Shown one piece after another: positions 55,062-64,000 of a stretch of 64,000 nucleotides of DNA; within the stretch, counting starts at the first letter, position 1; each line of letters begins with the position of its first letter. Below the pieces are notes generated by a model. The model saw nothing but the letters and a program-made list of their open reading frames with translations, was not told the DNA's origin and did no database searches. Position numbers and translations under genes: made by a program. The stretch comes from Ctena decussata (taxonomy: Eukaryota; Mollusca; Bivalvia; Lucinida; Lucinidae), in assembly GCA_963989385.1 (NCBI GenBank), contig OZ022499.1:47233757-47297756 (forward strand). Reading direction: 5' to 3'.

Positions 55062-56404
55062 CACAGGCGTTCGGTACATTGCAAGTTAGGGGGGGGTCAG
55101 GACATAAAGATATTATAAAGACAAGGTTACCAACTCAGCATGGGCCTTTCTAGGGGTTACTGGGTTTAACAAGCTAATTTGGATCACTCAATCATTTTTA
55201 TGAATCCCTTTTTTGCCTTATGTCTCTTGGACATACTGCTCTTATGTACGAAACATGCCTTTTCTTTTGGCTTCAAACTGTTCTCGAGTAATTCACCAGA
55301 CCACCCCACTTTCACGTTTGCCAGCACGATGTTGGCCAAGAAAAGAATGCTTTGTTTCACTACTGCCCGCGCTCATCCAGGCGCTCTGCCATTAATCTGA
55401 TATGTGTATGACGAAAAACAACTGAAACCATTTTCATTTACCAGCTAGTACAACTACTAGTTTCTTCCTGGGTGTCGCTACAAGATTTGTTTATTTTTTG
55501 TTTTCTGTCAGATGCAAATGTCCGCCATGACACCGTTCATCGAAAACAACCGAACATATCCGAATAAAAATCGCTTGTGTATCCCTTTTTTGATTGGATA
55601 ATGGAAAACAGTACTGGTTCTCGGTTTTCTGGCATTTCTGCGATAGCGGAAAACCAGCGAAATCTCGCGCCATCTGTCAAGAGCAAAAATAAAGCTCGAT
55701 GACAAACGAAGACTTTCGGTTGATTTTGCTGTTTCTGATCGCAACTTTTTACTGTTGGGCGAGGCTGGGAATCGGGAAAAATGTCTATTTCAGTTTGTTT
55801 TTGTTCTCAGTTTCACCGCGGAAATAATCTTGTTTACATTGGTTACGGAAATTTTACTGGACAGCATTCTTGGCCAATAACAATGCCGCTCTCAAAGTGT
55901 CACGTGAGAGCTCATTCGGATATCCATTAAACGGTGTCATGGCAGACACTTGCATCTGACAGAAAACGAAAAATAAACAAATCTTGTAGCGACACCCAGG
56001 AAGAAACTAGTAGTTGTACTAGCTGGTAAATGAAAATGGTTTCAGTTGTTTTTCGTCATACACATATCAGATTAATGGCAGAGCGCCTGGATGAGCGCGT
56101 GCAGTAGTGAAACAAAGCATTCTTTTCTTGGCCAACATCGTGCTGGCAAACGTGAAAGTGGGGTCGTCTGGTGAATTACTCGAGAACAGTTTGAAGCCAA
56201 AAGAAAAGGCATGTTTCGTACATAAGAGCAGTATGTCCAAGAGACATAAGGCAAAAAAGGGATTCATAAAAATGATTGAGTGATCCAAATTAGCTTGTTA
56301 AACCCAGTAACCCCTAGAAAGGCCCATGCTGAGTTGGTAACCTTGTCTTTATAATATCTTTATGTCCTGACCCCCCCTAACTTGCAATGTACCGAACGCC
56401 TGTG
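55062..56404. mobile_element. Fold-back TIR element, 475-bp arms, 8-bp target duplication
   Basis: 1,343 bp. Arms 55062-55537 and 55930-56404 are inverted copies, about 97% identical by eye, starting CACAGGCGTTCGGTACATTG. The middle 392 bp is unique. An 8-bp duplication CAACAGAT flanks the element (54054+1000 to 55061, i.e. 55054-55061, and 56405-56412). An 8-bp duplication fits hAT, P or Merlin-type transposases. No transposase ORF is present; matching 73-codon frames in the arms simply reflect the inverted copies. Confidence 0.85.
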
Positions 56405-56578
56405 CAACAGATGAGTGTTACCGGAAAACTGAAATTGAGTTGGCAATTAGATCAAAGGTACAGCTTACGTGCATAGTATACTCCAACTCCATATACTCGC
56501 AGCAATCATATTCTCACGGTAGTGCTATATAAAAGCCCTCAGGCACACATGTCTCCTTATTTTTATATTGTCTTTCAG

Positions 56579-56680
56579 GCTGCAGGAATACAAAGTATAA
56601 AAACACATAAGATTTCAGTTCTGTCTCTTTTTGAAGATTCAGGGACTTCTGAAAGCCAAAGTAGTGAAAAATCACCAAAG
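56579..56680 (+). CDS. Candidate internal exon of an unrecognised gene
   Basis: 102 bp bounded by a good 3' splice site (tattgtctttcag|GCT) and a 5' splice site (CCAAAG|GTGATA), phase 0 at both ends, encoding 34 residues including SVLSLFEDSGTSESQSSEKS. It would join in frame to 57093. No domain is recognised. If it belongs to a gene with the 54978 exon, the fold-back element sits in the intron between. Without transcripts this is weak. Confidence 0.3.
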
Positions 56681-57092
56681 GTGATAACAAGGAACACACC
56701 AGGATGATAAAAGTGATGATAAAATAAAAAATAATGTCCGATCATGTTATTTCTTGCTTTGTTCGATCTAAGTATGGTTATACTCAACATTTTAAATAAG
56801 GAAATATTTTTGCTTGCATTTAATTTGCTTTAATATGTTGAGGCAAATATCTATATACCACGAGAATATGGAGTCGGTATTTCTGCCCGACCACTTTGGG
56901 GTAGTACTGTGTGCACATAAAAATATGACACTCACCAAAAGGTTGTACACACAAAAAAGCCTTGAAGTTTAGATGAAATACTAGAGGGCTCAACTACATA
57001 CAGTATGTTGAATTGTTGGTCCTCCTTATTTGGTCAGGCCTGCTTGTATCTTAAGTACCGTGAGAATAGGGAGTGCCAGTCTAAATGGTCAG

Positions 57093-57296
57093 GTAGAAAA
57101 ACCACAACCTGTACCCCTACTTTATAATAAATTAAACCCTTGCGAAAAAGATTTTTTGCAGCATTTACTGCAAAGAAAAAGATCACATCAAATAAAAAGA
57201 TTTACGGCTTTGCAGGACATTGCTGCTAGCAGCGAACTTCTTGTGAATAACATCGCTGCTCTTGGAACTCTGATAACCCACCCTATTCATGTATAA
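57093..57296 (+). CDS. Candidate terminal exon of an unrecognised gene
   Basis: Starts after an AG (aatggtcag|GTA) in phase 0 and runs 67 codons to TAA. The middle is helix-prone (KDFLQHLLQRKRSHQIKRF, then LQDIAASSELLVNNI). This compact amphipathic stretch looks more protein-like than the other short frames in the window, but I cannot name it. It pairs in phase with the 56579-56680 exon. Confidence 0.3.
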   Translation, partial: VEKPQPVPLLYNKLNPCEKDFLQHLLQRKRSHQIKRFTALQDIAASSELLVNNIAALGTLITHPIHV

Positions 57297-57299
57297 CAC

Positions 57300-57745
57300 A
57301 AATTCCAAAATATATACCTATTCATATATTTTGTATCAAATTTGGACCCTATTCATGTATACTGCAGAAAAAGTGCTTAGATTAGCTCATGAATTTGCCA
57401 TTTAGCCTTGAAGAAAATTCAAGAAATTAGTATGCTGAGAACGTTTGTTGTCTTTATAATTGATATTTGTTTCTTTTTGATAATAAAAATCAGATAAGCT
57501 GGCTTTTATATACAGAGCTTGGAGAAATAAGACCTATTCCTGTATATTAGTCTGTAAAATCATACCTATTGATGTATCTGGCAGATCAAAAAAGTAGGGC
57601 TATTCCAGCGGCTTATATACACCCTGCTTTATAGTGGAAGTGACCCCCCCCCCTTCCCCCATGGCTAGCTGCAAAGTTGCAACAGGTTCACCAGAGACTA
57701 TGATATTACATACACTTTGCTGCAAGACTACAAGAAACGGTACTC
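57300..57745. other. Non-coding gap with CCTATTCATGTAT motif repeats
   Basis: The motif CCTATTCATGTATA and variants (cctattcatatat, cctattcctgtat, cctattgatgtat) occurs about five times between 57284 and 57560, a dispersed short repeat. No gene. Confidence 0.6.
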
Positions 57746-57749
57746 AGAC

Positions 57750-58180
57750 ACAACGGACCACGTTTCATCACCAGTCGGATCACGTTATAGGACCAGACGG
57801 ACCACGCTAGAGAAAAAAACAGACCATTAATAAATGCCAATTAATAGATGCAAGAGTATATACATCCTTAATACTGTAATTATAGAAATAATGATTTGTG
57901 TTCAGATAATTATGGCTTTTAAAGGCATGTAACTTATCTGTATAACAAGAAACAAGAAAAATTCTGTTCAACAAAATAACATATTCAACCAGTAAAAGAT
58001 AGTACGAAAATTTCAGCAATGTCTAAAACCATGGTCCGTTTCGTCCTTAAACATGGTCCGTTTTGTCCTTAAATGTGGTCCGTTTCGTCCTGAACATGGT
58101 CCGTTTTGTCCTAAGCCTGGTCCGTTTTGTCCGTGGTCCATTTTGTCCGTGGTCCGTTTTGTCTGTGGTCCGTTATGTCC
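57750..58180. repeat. Fold-back repeat of GGACCACG / TGGTCCGT units
   Basis: About eight units of 15-24 bp with the core TGGTCCGTTTTGTCC lie at 58030-58175. The inverted motif (CGGACCACG) lies at about 57750-57800. This gives an inverted arrangement about 430 bp long. It resembles a MITE whose ends are built of short tandem repeats. Confidence 0.65.
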
Positions 58181-59300
58181 CTAATTCCAAGAAACATGTC
58201 ATTTTTACCACTTGTTTGCTACAACTTCGCGGCACACTTAGATTTGCATTGCATTGCCAAAGCATCACAGGAAACTTTGTTAAATTCATCTCATCGCCAA
58301 AACATTGCAAGAAACTCTGTCAAATTTATCCCATGGCCAAAACACTGGGGAAATCATAAACAAATTCCATACTTGGCCTTATCATTGCAGGAAACTTCAA
58401 CATAATTCTGTGGCAGGGAAGTGTACAATATTTTCTTTTGCTCTCAGCTTCTGCATTTACCTACGGTAAATATTGAAACAAAGATTAATGTGGAATATTT
58501 TTTATATCAAATTAGGCAACTGACTTTGAATCCAGAGTTAGAATCTCACTGAATATAAGACTAAAGTTGTGGAATCTTACTGAAATGACTAAAAATGACT
58601 AAAACGGGATGATGAAGAATAATTGCTTCATTAAACTTTAAACTTCTGATTCAGTTTCTGTAACCCTGAAATTTGAAAACAAAACCTTATTACCAAAGTT
58701 AAAAAAATACGAACGCACCCCAGGAATTTGAAACCAAAACCCTATTACCAGATTTAAAAACATGAATATGTTTATAGAGTCAAAGGTCTGATGTTATTCA
58801 ATTTTCAGTGAATAATTAGTAACAGATAAGAAATGAGGAATAACAGTTTAAAAGATATTAATAAGTGTGACCTGTAAAGATACCATACTTCAAAGACTCC
58901 CTGTAGGGACAGACAACCTGGAACATTAACACAATTATAGTCTGTACATATTTTTGTCCATTTTGTCTGTAGACACTCACTAATAGAGGTCAACATGGGT
59001 GTTATATATAAAAGGATAATCTTTTTGTCTCAAAATGATTGGTAAATTCAAATGTTTGGTCATAAATATTGAAAGAAAGCTTAAAGAAAACACTCACTTA
59101 AATGCATGTTGGACTCAAACTGAAGATTTCAATAAAACATGAAATATGCCGAAAATTTCACGAAAATCGGACTTAGATTAAGGAAAATATGACAGTTTAT
59201 AGATATTAAAATGTTGAGCTGGGAACCAGCAAATCTGTGAGTTAATGACGTCATAAACGCACAGTCAAAAATGAAAGTCCTAAATAACTTTAGTTTCAAA
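58181..59300. other. Non-coding gap
   Basis: A short diverged repeat with 'attgcaagaaact' and 'catggccaaaacact' occurs near 58250-58400. No gene recognised. Confidence 0.45.
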
Positions 59301-59305
59301 CAAAT

Positions 59306-59408
59306 TGTAGGTGAAGGAAATGTACAAATCTATATTTTACTTCATAAAGAAACTGTTTCTTTAAATTTATGAAGTAAAATATAGATTTGTACATTTCCTT
59401 CACCTACA
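59306..59408. repeat. Hairpin with perfect 43-bp arms
   Basis: The left arm 59306-59348 is the exact reverse complement of 59366-59408; the 17-bp spacer itself contains AGAAAC/GTTTCT. Transcribed from either strand it would form a near-continuous stem. Perfect identity implies recent origin or template-switch correction. Confidence 0.85.
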
Positions 59409-59589
59409 GTGATGAATTATGCATTAATATATAGCACATACTTCTTGTCCACACGAATTCTCAGCAACTACAGCTTGGATTTCAACGAAACTTCATGGGA
59501 ACTTTAATTATCAAGGATGGATGCACATATCAACTGGACATTTTGGTTTGATAATTTTTCCTAGAGTTATAGCCCTTTGATGAATTCTG

Positions 59590-60420
59590 CAGTTTTTCAA
59601 TGTTTACCTTGTCCGGAGCATATCTCCAAAAGAATAAGGGGGGACTAAATGAAACTTCACACATTGATAGAGGACAATGACAGGACATGCAGTGCATAAG
59701 AACCATAACCCTGTCACATATATTTACGAAGTTAGCTCCCTTTCCAGTTTTTTTTTTTCAATATTTTGCTTGTCCCAAACATATCTCCGAAAGTATTGAA
59801 GGGAACTAAATGAAACTTCACACATTGATAGAGGGCAATGAGAGGAAATACAGAGCACAAAAACCATAACCATATCTATGTACATGTATTTACAAATATT
59901 TTTTCATATTTTTTCAGTATTTTGCTTGTCCGGAGCATATCTCTGAAAGTATAAAAGGGAACTTAATTAAACTTCACACACTGATAGAAGGCCATGAGTG
60001 AAAGTGCAGTACACAAGAACAATAACCCTGTCTAAGTAGTTATGGAGTTAGCTCCCTTCTTAATATTTGCTTTATTGTGCTTGTCCGGAGCATATCTTTG
60101 GAAGTATTTAGGGAAACTAAATGAAACTTTACACATTGATAGAAGGCAATGAAAGGACCTGCAGAGCACAAGAACCATAACTCTACCCCAAGTAATTAAG
60201 TAAGTTTGCTCCCTTCCTATTTTTTTCAGTGTTTAGCTTGTCAGGAGCATATCTCTGTACATACTTAAGAGAACTGAATGAAACTTCACATAATGATAGA
60301 GAGAAATGACAGGAACTTCAGAGCAGAACCATAATTGTATCCCTTGTTATTTTGGAGTTACATGTACTTTTCTTCTTATTTTTTCTCAGTTGTATGCATA
60401 TCCAGAGCATAGCTCTAAAA
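59590..60420 (+). repeat. Tandem array, about 157-bp unit, five to six copies
   Basis: 'gcttgtccggagcatatctc' and variants recur near 59607, 59769, 59927, 60081, 60237 and 60395, each followed by 'aactaaatgaaacttcacacattgatag' variants and 'gagcacaagaaccataac'. Spacing is 154-164 bp. The 62-codon frame in the last copy is chance. Confidence 0.8.
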
Positions 60421-61957
60421 GAGGGCAAAAAACATTACCCTAACACAAGCAGTTTTGGTGTACGTAATGTTCAGCCCTTACGCACAGATTGCCAGTACAC
60501 AAACACCATGCATATGGCTAGTCATTATTATGCTCAGTGATGGGTTACCATAATTTGCAAACTTACTGAGTAGCTTTGCAGCTTCTCATTCTTATACCTC
60601 TATTTTTTCCACTTTAAATTTCATTTAATTTACACAGAAAATCACTCCTTCACCAGGATACCCATTTCCCTCTTCCATGCCTTCGGGGAACATCCATCGG
60701 TTCCACCGATACTCTTGTATATGGCAGTTTTCAGTGAATCCAAAGATCTGACTGTCTGAAATGTTTCTCCTTTTAGACTGAATTAGACAGGATAACGGTT
60801 TTCTCCGCTACTAAAGTGCAGGTGGACAACGATAGTTTAGCTTTAAAGCAAACCATCTTGTCACAAACTTAACGGTACCTGTCAGCGGTATTATTAACGC
60901 ATAAATCACCAAGTATGTGGCTATGCACTTTCAACTGTGAAGTTACAAAATACGGTGAAATCAGTCGAATAATAATAGTGAAAAAGGATAAGCAGTCAAG
61001 CCCGACTGCGTAAATAATGCGCTATAAAATGAGATAAGGCATTGTCATTACATTGTATTATTATTTGATAGAAAAGTGCAGAGTTCCTGGTGGTTTAAAA
61101 CGGCGGTGATAGTTTAGCACTAAGGGGTAAGGATGAGACAATCTGCAAGTATACCACACTCAGGCAATAAAGATAACATAATTCGCCGCCCGTGTACATA
61201 CTGGTAATACTGGTCAATACCCCTACCTGAGCTGTCATTTTAATTGAGTTGCGACGTGAGAAAGAAGTACCTTTAGACATGGGCAAATAGCGAATATTAA
61301 GAACAGCCTGCGCAGTCTGATCAGAGCAGAGTGTTCGCTATTTGCTGTAGACTTCATTTATTGTTGATCGGGAACGAGGCGATTTTGCTAACATTGCATA
61401 TGCACAGGCTGATCCGAGTCTGATCGAATAATCATTATATACGTGCAAAAGTGGCTGTCGTCCGAGACAGTCTATAAAAGTATCTACTCATTAGATAGTC
61501 ATTAGCTATAGTACTATATATTTTACATTTATTGGTATTACAACCGAATTTTTGGTCAACAGCCACTTTGCACTACACTGGATCGGTTGCCAGCGAAAGT
61601 AAGCAAACTGGTAATATCCCTGTAATGTACTAGACTCAGCAGTATAAATTGAAGAAAAAGTTTGAAGTTGTAGGGTTGGATTATAAAGTAACAATCCAAG
61701 GAGAGTCACGAACTTGGCTGGATTCGATACCCCGACTTCTTCATTATGAATAGAGAGCATTTATATTTTACCCGTCAGGGAAGACAACTTGACTTTTGGA
61801 ACGCTATTAAAAAGATCCGGGTGTTATGTGTATCTGCGCAGTTTACTGTACAGTCTGGTCAGAGCATGCACCATACGATTCGCCTATCCTGCAACATGTG
61901 CCTATCATGCTGTTTTTAGCACGTCTTTGCGAAGCAAAGGAGAGCTTATACGATACC
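60421..61957. other. Non-coding gap
   Basis: No gene recognised. 'cagcctgcgcagtctgatcagagcagag' near 61303 resembles a dispersed mollusc repeat also hinted at near 8860. Short frames lack domains. Confidence 0.45.
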
Positions 61958-62030
61958 CCCGGCGTCGTAGTCCGAGTATCCGTAAGCGTTAGCGTCTCCG
62001 TTCGCGTCAGCGTCCTTGTCGGCGTCTGTA
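61958..62030 (+). repeat. Degenerate GCGTC hexamer tract
   Basis: About ten imperfect copies of (T/C)GCGTC(A/C) between 61960 and 62025, followed by 'aacaggttaac'. The Val/Ser alternating frame across it is a by-product of the repeat. Confidence 0.65.
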
Positions 62031-62079
62031 ACAGGTTAACCCAATGTTAACTCTTGCGTTTAACTAGATGTTTAGCTCT

Positions 62080-62780
62080 GTATCTTACAAATTACAGTAG
62101 CTACAGTCATCATACTTAGTACATACATGTATATACATCCGTATGACTGCAGCAGCAGCATCACACAATTGTGTGTCCTTGACCTATATGTCACAGTTGA
62201 CTGACTTTGCTGTTTGGCACTGTTTTTAAGGATTTTTTTTTAGTTTTCGTGATACCTTTGACACAAGAGACTTGATACTTGGTCAAATAGCATTTCCCTA
62301 TAATTGCAGCAGCTGCAAAGCTTCCATGCTGACTCCTGTGTCCTTGACCTATATTCAGGGTCTACTGATTTTGCCTTCGATCTCTAGGACTATTTGATGA
62401 ATTAACATTATACCTGGCTTTGTGGATCAGTCTGACATTGCGAATGACCTCATACTATTTATAGGTCACTATGACACCCACCTACCCCTCCCCTTTCATC
62501 CACCCACCATCATATCCACAAGTATGAGTAAGAATCCTTGTCCAGGGTGGGGCAAGAGGTCAATTATAATCTAGGATGATCTTGATGTTAAAGTTTAAGG
62601 CTCGTACCTCCAAACTCATTCGAGGTACCTGCTTCATATTTGGTCAGGACCTTCCCTGGAGCATGGGGTTGCAGCAGCAGCAAAGCGTCCATGCAGACTT
62701 TTGTGTCCTTGACCTTTATTCATGGTTGAGTGATTTTTGCCTTATACCTTTAGCACTATTTAATAAGTATGCAGTATGAC
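62080..62780 (+). repeat. Diverged repeat, about three copies
   Basis: 'gcagcagc', 'tgtgtccttgacctatat' and 'tgactttgcc' variants recur near 62150-62215, 62308-62375 and 62670-62740. Copies are strongly diverged with uneven spacing. Confidence 0.55.
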
Positions 62781-63596
62781 TATGCATTTCTCTTCGAGCT
62801 CATAACTTCAATACCTTTTATGCTTCAAAGTTTAAATGCAGTATGATACTTACCCGAGACCAGGCTTTGACAACTGGTTCAGGCTAGGGGTGAGGTTATG
62901 GGATGGGACCAAAGGAAACATGAGAAGTCGGCAAAGGGTAAGGAGGTGTCATCAGACTGACTTAGTACTGGGTAAAGGTGGTGTGAAAACCCAAACTAGG
63001 AACCACCCTTTGTCACCATGAGGCATTATAAGTTAGACTGAGTTGGTATCTCTCTGTCTGGTGCACGAGGATCCGACCCTCAATGTCCGCAAAGTGTCCA
63101 GATAGTGGCATACAAGTCGGCCCTGTATGCCAAAGGGAACAACTGACTTAGTCTAGCTTCTGATGCAAACTTCATTTGTGCACTAGCTACCACATTCACC
63201 CCTGGTTAATTATGTTAACAATGTTTTGAGTCGGGATACTTTGTAACCTTGAGAGTCAGGCACCCATTAGGCGCACTTCGTTGTCTTCTGACAACTTTTG
63301 TTACATATAGGCTTGTTTGGGCAACAACGCAACTTGAATCCAAATGATGTCATTTTCATAGGGTCAACACTTTAAGAAAAGAATTTGCTCCATTCAGAAA
63401 GGGATGTAAAAATGAAAATGGCAGTGTTGCTTCCCTGAAAAGTGTGCCCATTCACCTTAAGACAGGTCGTTCCCGATATCGACCAATACGGGACATACTT
63501 TGTATCCTTTTCACTTCTAACGTTTGATCAAATACATTATAAGATCAACTCTTAACCAAAACAAACTGGCCAAATAAGCCCACGGTCAAGTAACAT
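62781..63596. other. Non-coding gap
   Basis: Nothing recognised. The 61-codon frame at 62836-63021 has no domain. Confidence 0.4.
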
Positions 63597-64000
63597 AAAC
63601 TTTCTGATGTGAGAGCTGTCAAGTTTCACCTATGATTGTATCATTAAACGCGCACATGACAACAATAGGTTCCCTGACTTGATTAGCAAATGGGCAGTCT
63701 CAGAGGTGATTGACGTCCACTTAATTGACTCTCTGAATTATGCAAATTTGTAAACCTGTTGGTTTGACGGCTAAAAAATATAGGTCACAACTGCATCCTC
63801 TTAATCAGTTCATTCATGAAATATGGAAAATATGATTTTGCGTCACGGATCAGTAGTCAAAGTGTTCGGACTTTAAAAATGCATCAAAATGAAGGAAAAA
63901 TACCGTAAGAGGTGAGAAGTTTGTTTTATAAATCCGAACTCAGCGTGGCAAAATCACAGTATCTATATGAAAAACAAAACTGATTCTGCTGCACGTAAAA
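63597..64000 (+). repeat. Dispersed repeat, copy 2, cut by window end
   Basis: Matches about 8250-8640 in the same orientation with small indels. It runs off the right edge, so the full element and its termini cannot be seen here. Confidence 0.75.

Noticed and set aside
55179..56288. Matching 73-codon frames on opposite strands at 55.2 and 56.2 kb as a duplicated gene
   Set aside because: They are the two arms of the fold-back element and show no domain.
61826..62050. Val/Ser alternating frame
   Set aside because: By-product of the GCGTC hexamer tract.

Overview
This is repeat-dominated animal nuclear DNA. AT-rich non-coding sequence is packed with retrotransposons, DNA transposons with terminal inverted repeats (TIRs), and short tandem arrays. 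The mix of a Ty3/gypsy LTR element, several non-LTR (LINE) families, a Penelope-like element, a tRNA-derived SINE, miniature TIR elements and ~160-180 bp tandem arrays resembles bivalve mollusc genomes; that assignment is an inference from repeat style. No complete host gene was recognised. Two small candidate host exons lie near 56.6-57.3 kb.

Layout. 1-6.5 kb: dispersed and tandem repeats, including a 44-bp unit that is itself a hairpin. 6.5-7.0 kb: tail of a CR1-like LINE. 7.0-13.4 kb: TIR-type sequence, including a 1.8 kb element flanked by TA. 13,398-26,811: an apparently intact, recent 13.4 kb Ty3/gypsy element with 1,415-bp LTRs, a CTAT target duplication, gag, pol, and a third long ORF in the env position. 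28.0-32.8 kb: a TIR element containing a PHD-finger fragment and an intact two-ORF CR1-like LINE on the minus strand. 32.8-35.8 kb: RTE-like fragments and a ~430 bp repeat array. 36-38.9 kb: a degraded Penelope-like retroelement whose 3' end recurs at 40.8 and 46.3 kb. 39.5-41.4 and 42.5-47.5 kb: two minus-strand LINE relics, each split by one of those 3' fragments; the second is also split by a 1.18 kb TIR element. 47.5-55 kb: SINE, MITE, hairpins and diverged TIR-like repeats. 55,062-56,404: a fold-back element with 475-bp arms and an 8-bp target duplication. 57.7-64 kb: short-motif and ~157-bp arrays and a second copy of a repeat also seen at 8.3 kb.

The most interesting unit is the Ty3/gypsy element. 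Gag ends in a T-TTA-AAC heptamer directly followed by the stop codon and a predicted 14-bp hairpin, and pol continues in the -1 frame, so Gag-Pol is probably made by programmed -1 frameshifting. The third ORF (688 aa) encodes two C2H2-type zinc fingers, two PLDLS (CtBP-type) motifs and a highly charged C-terminal helix. It has no envelope features and may be a chromatin- or corepressor-interacting accessory protein. The LTR carries a perfect 24-bp palindrome about 100 bp upstream of its TATA box.
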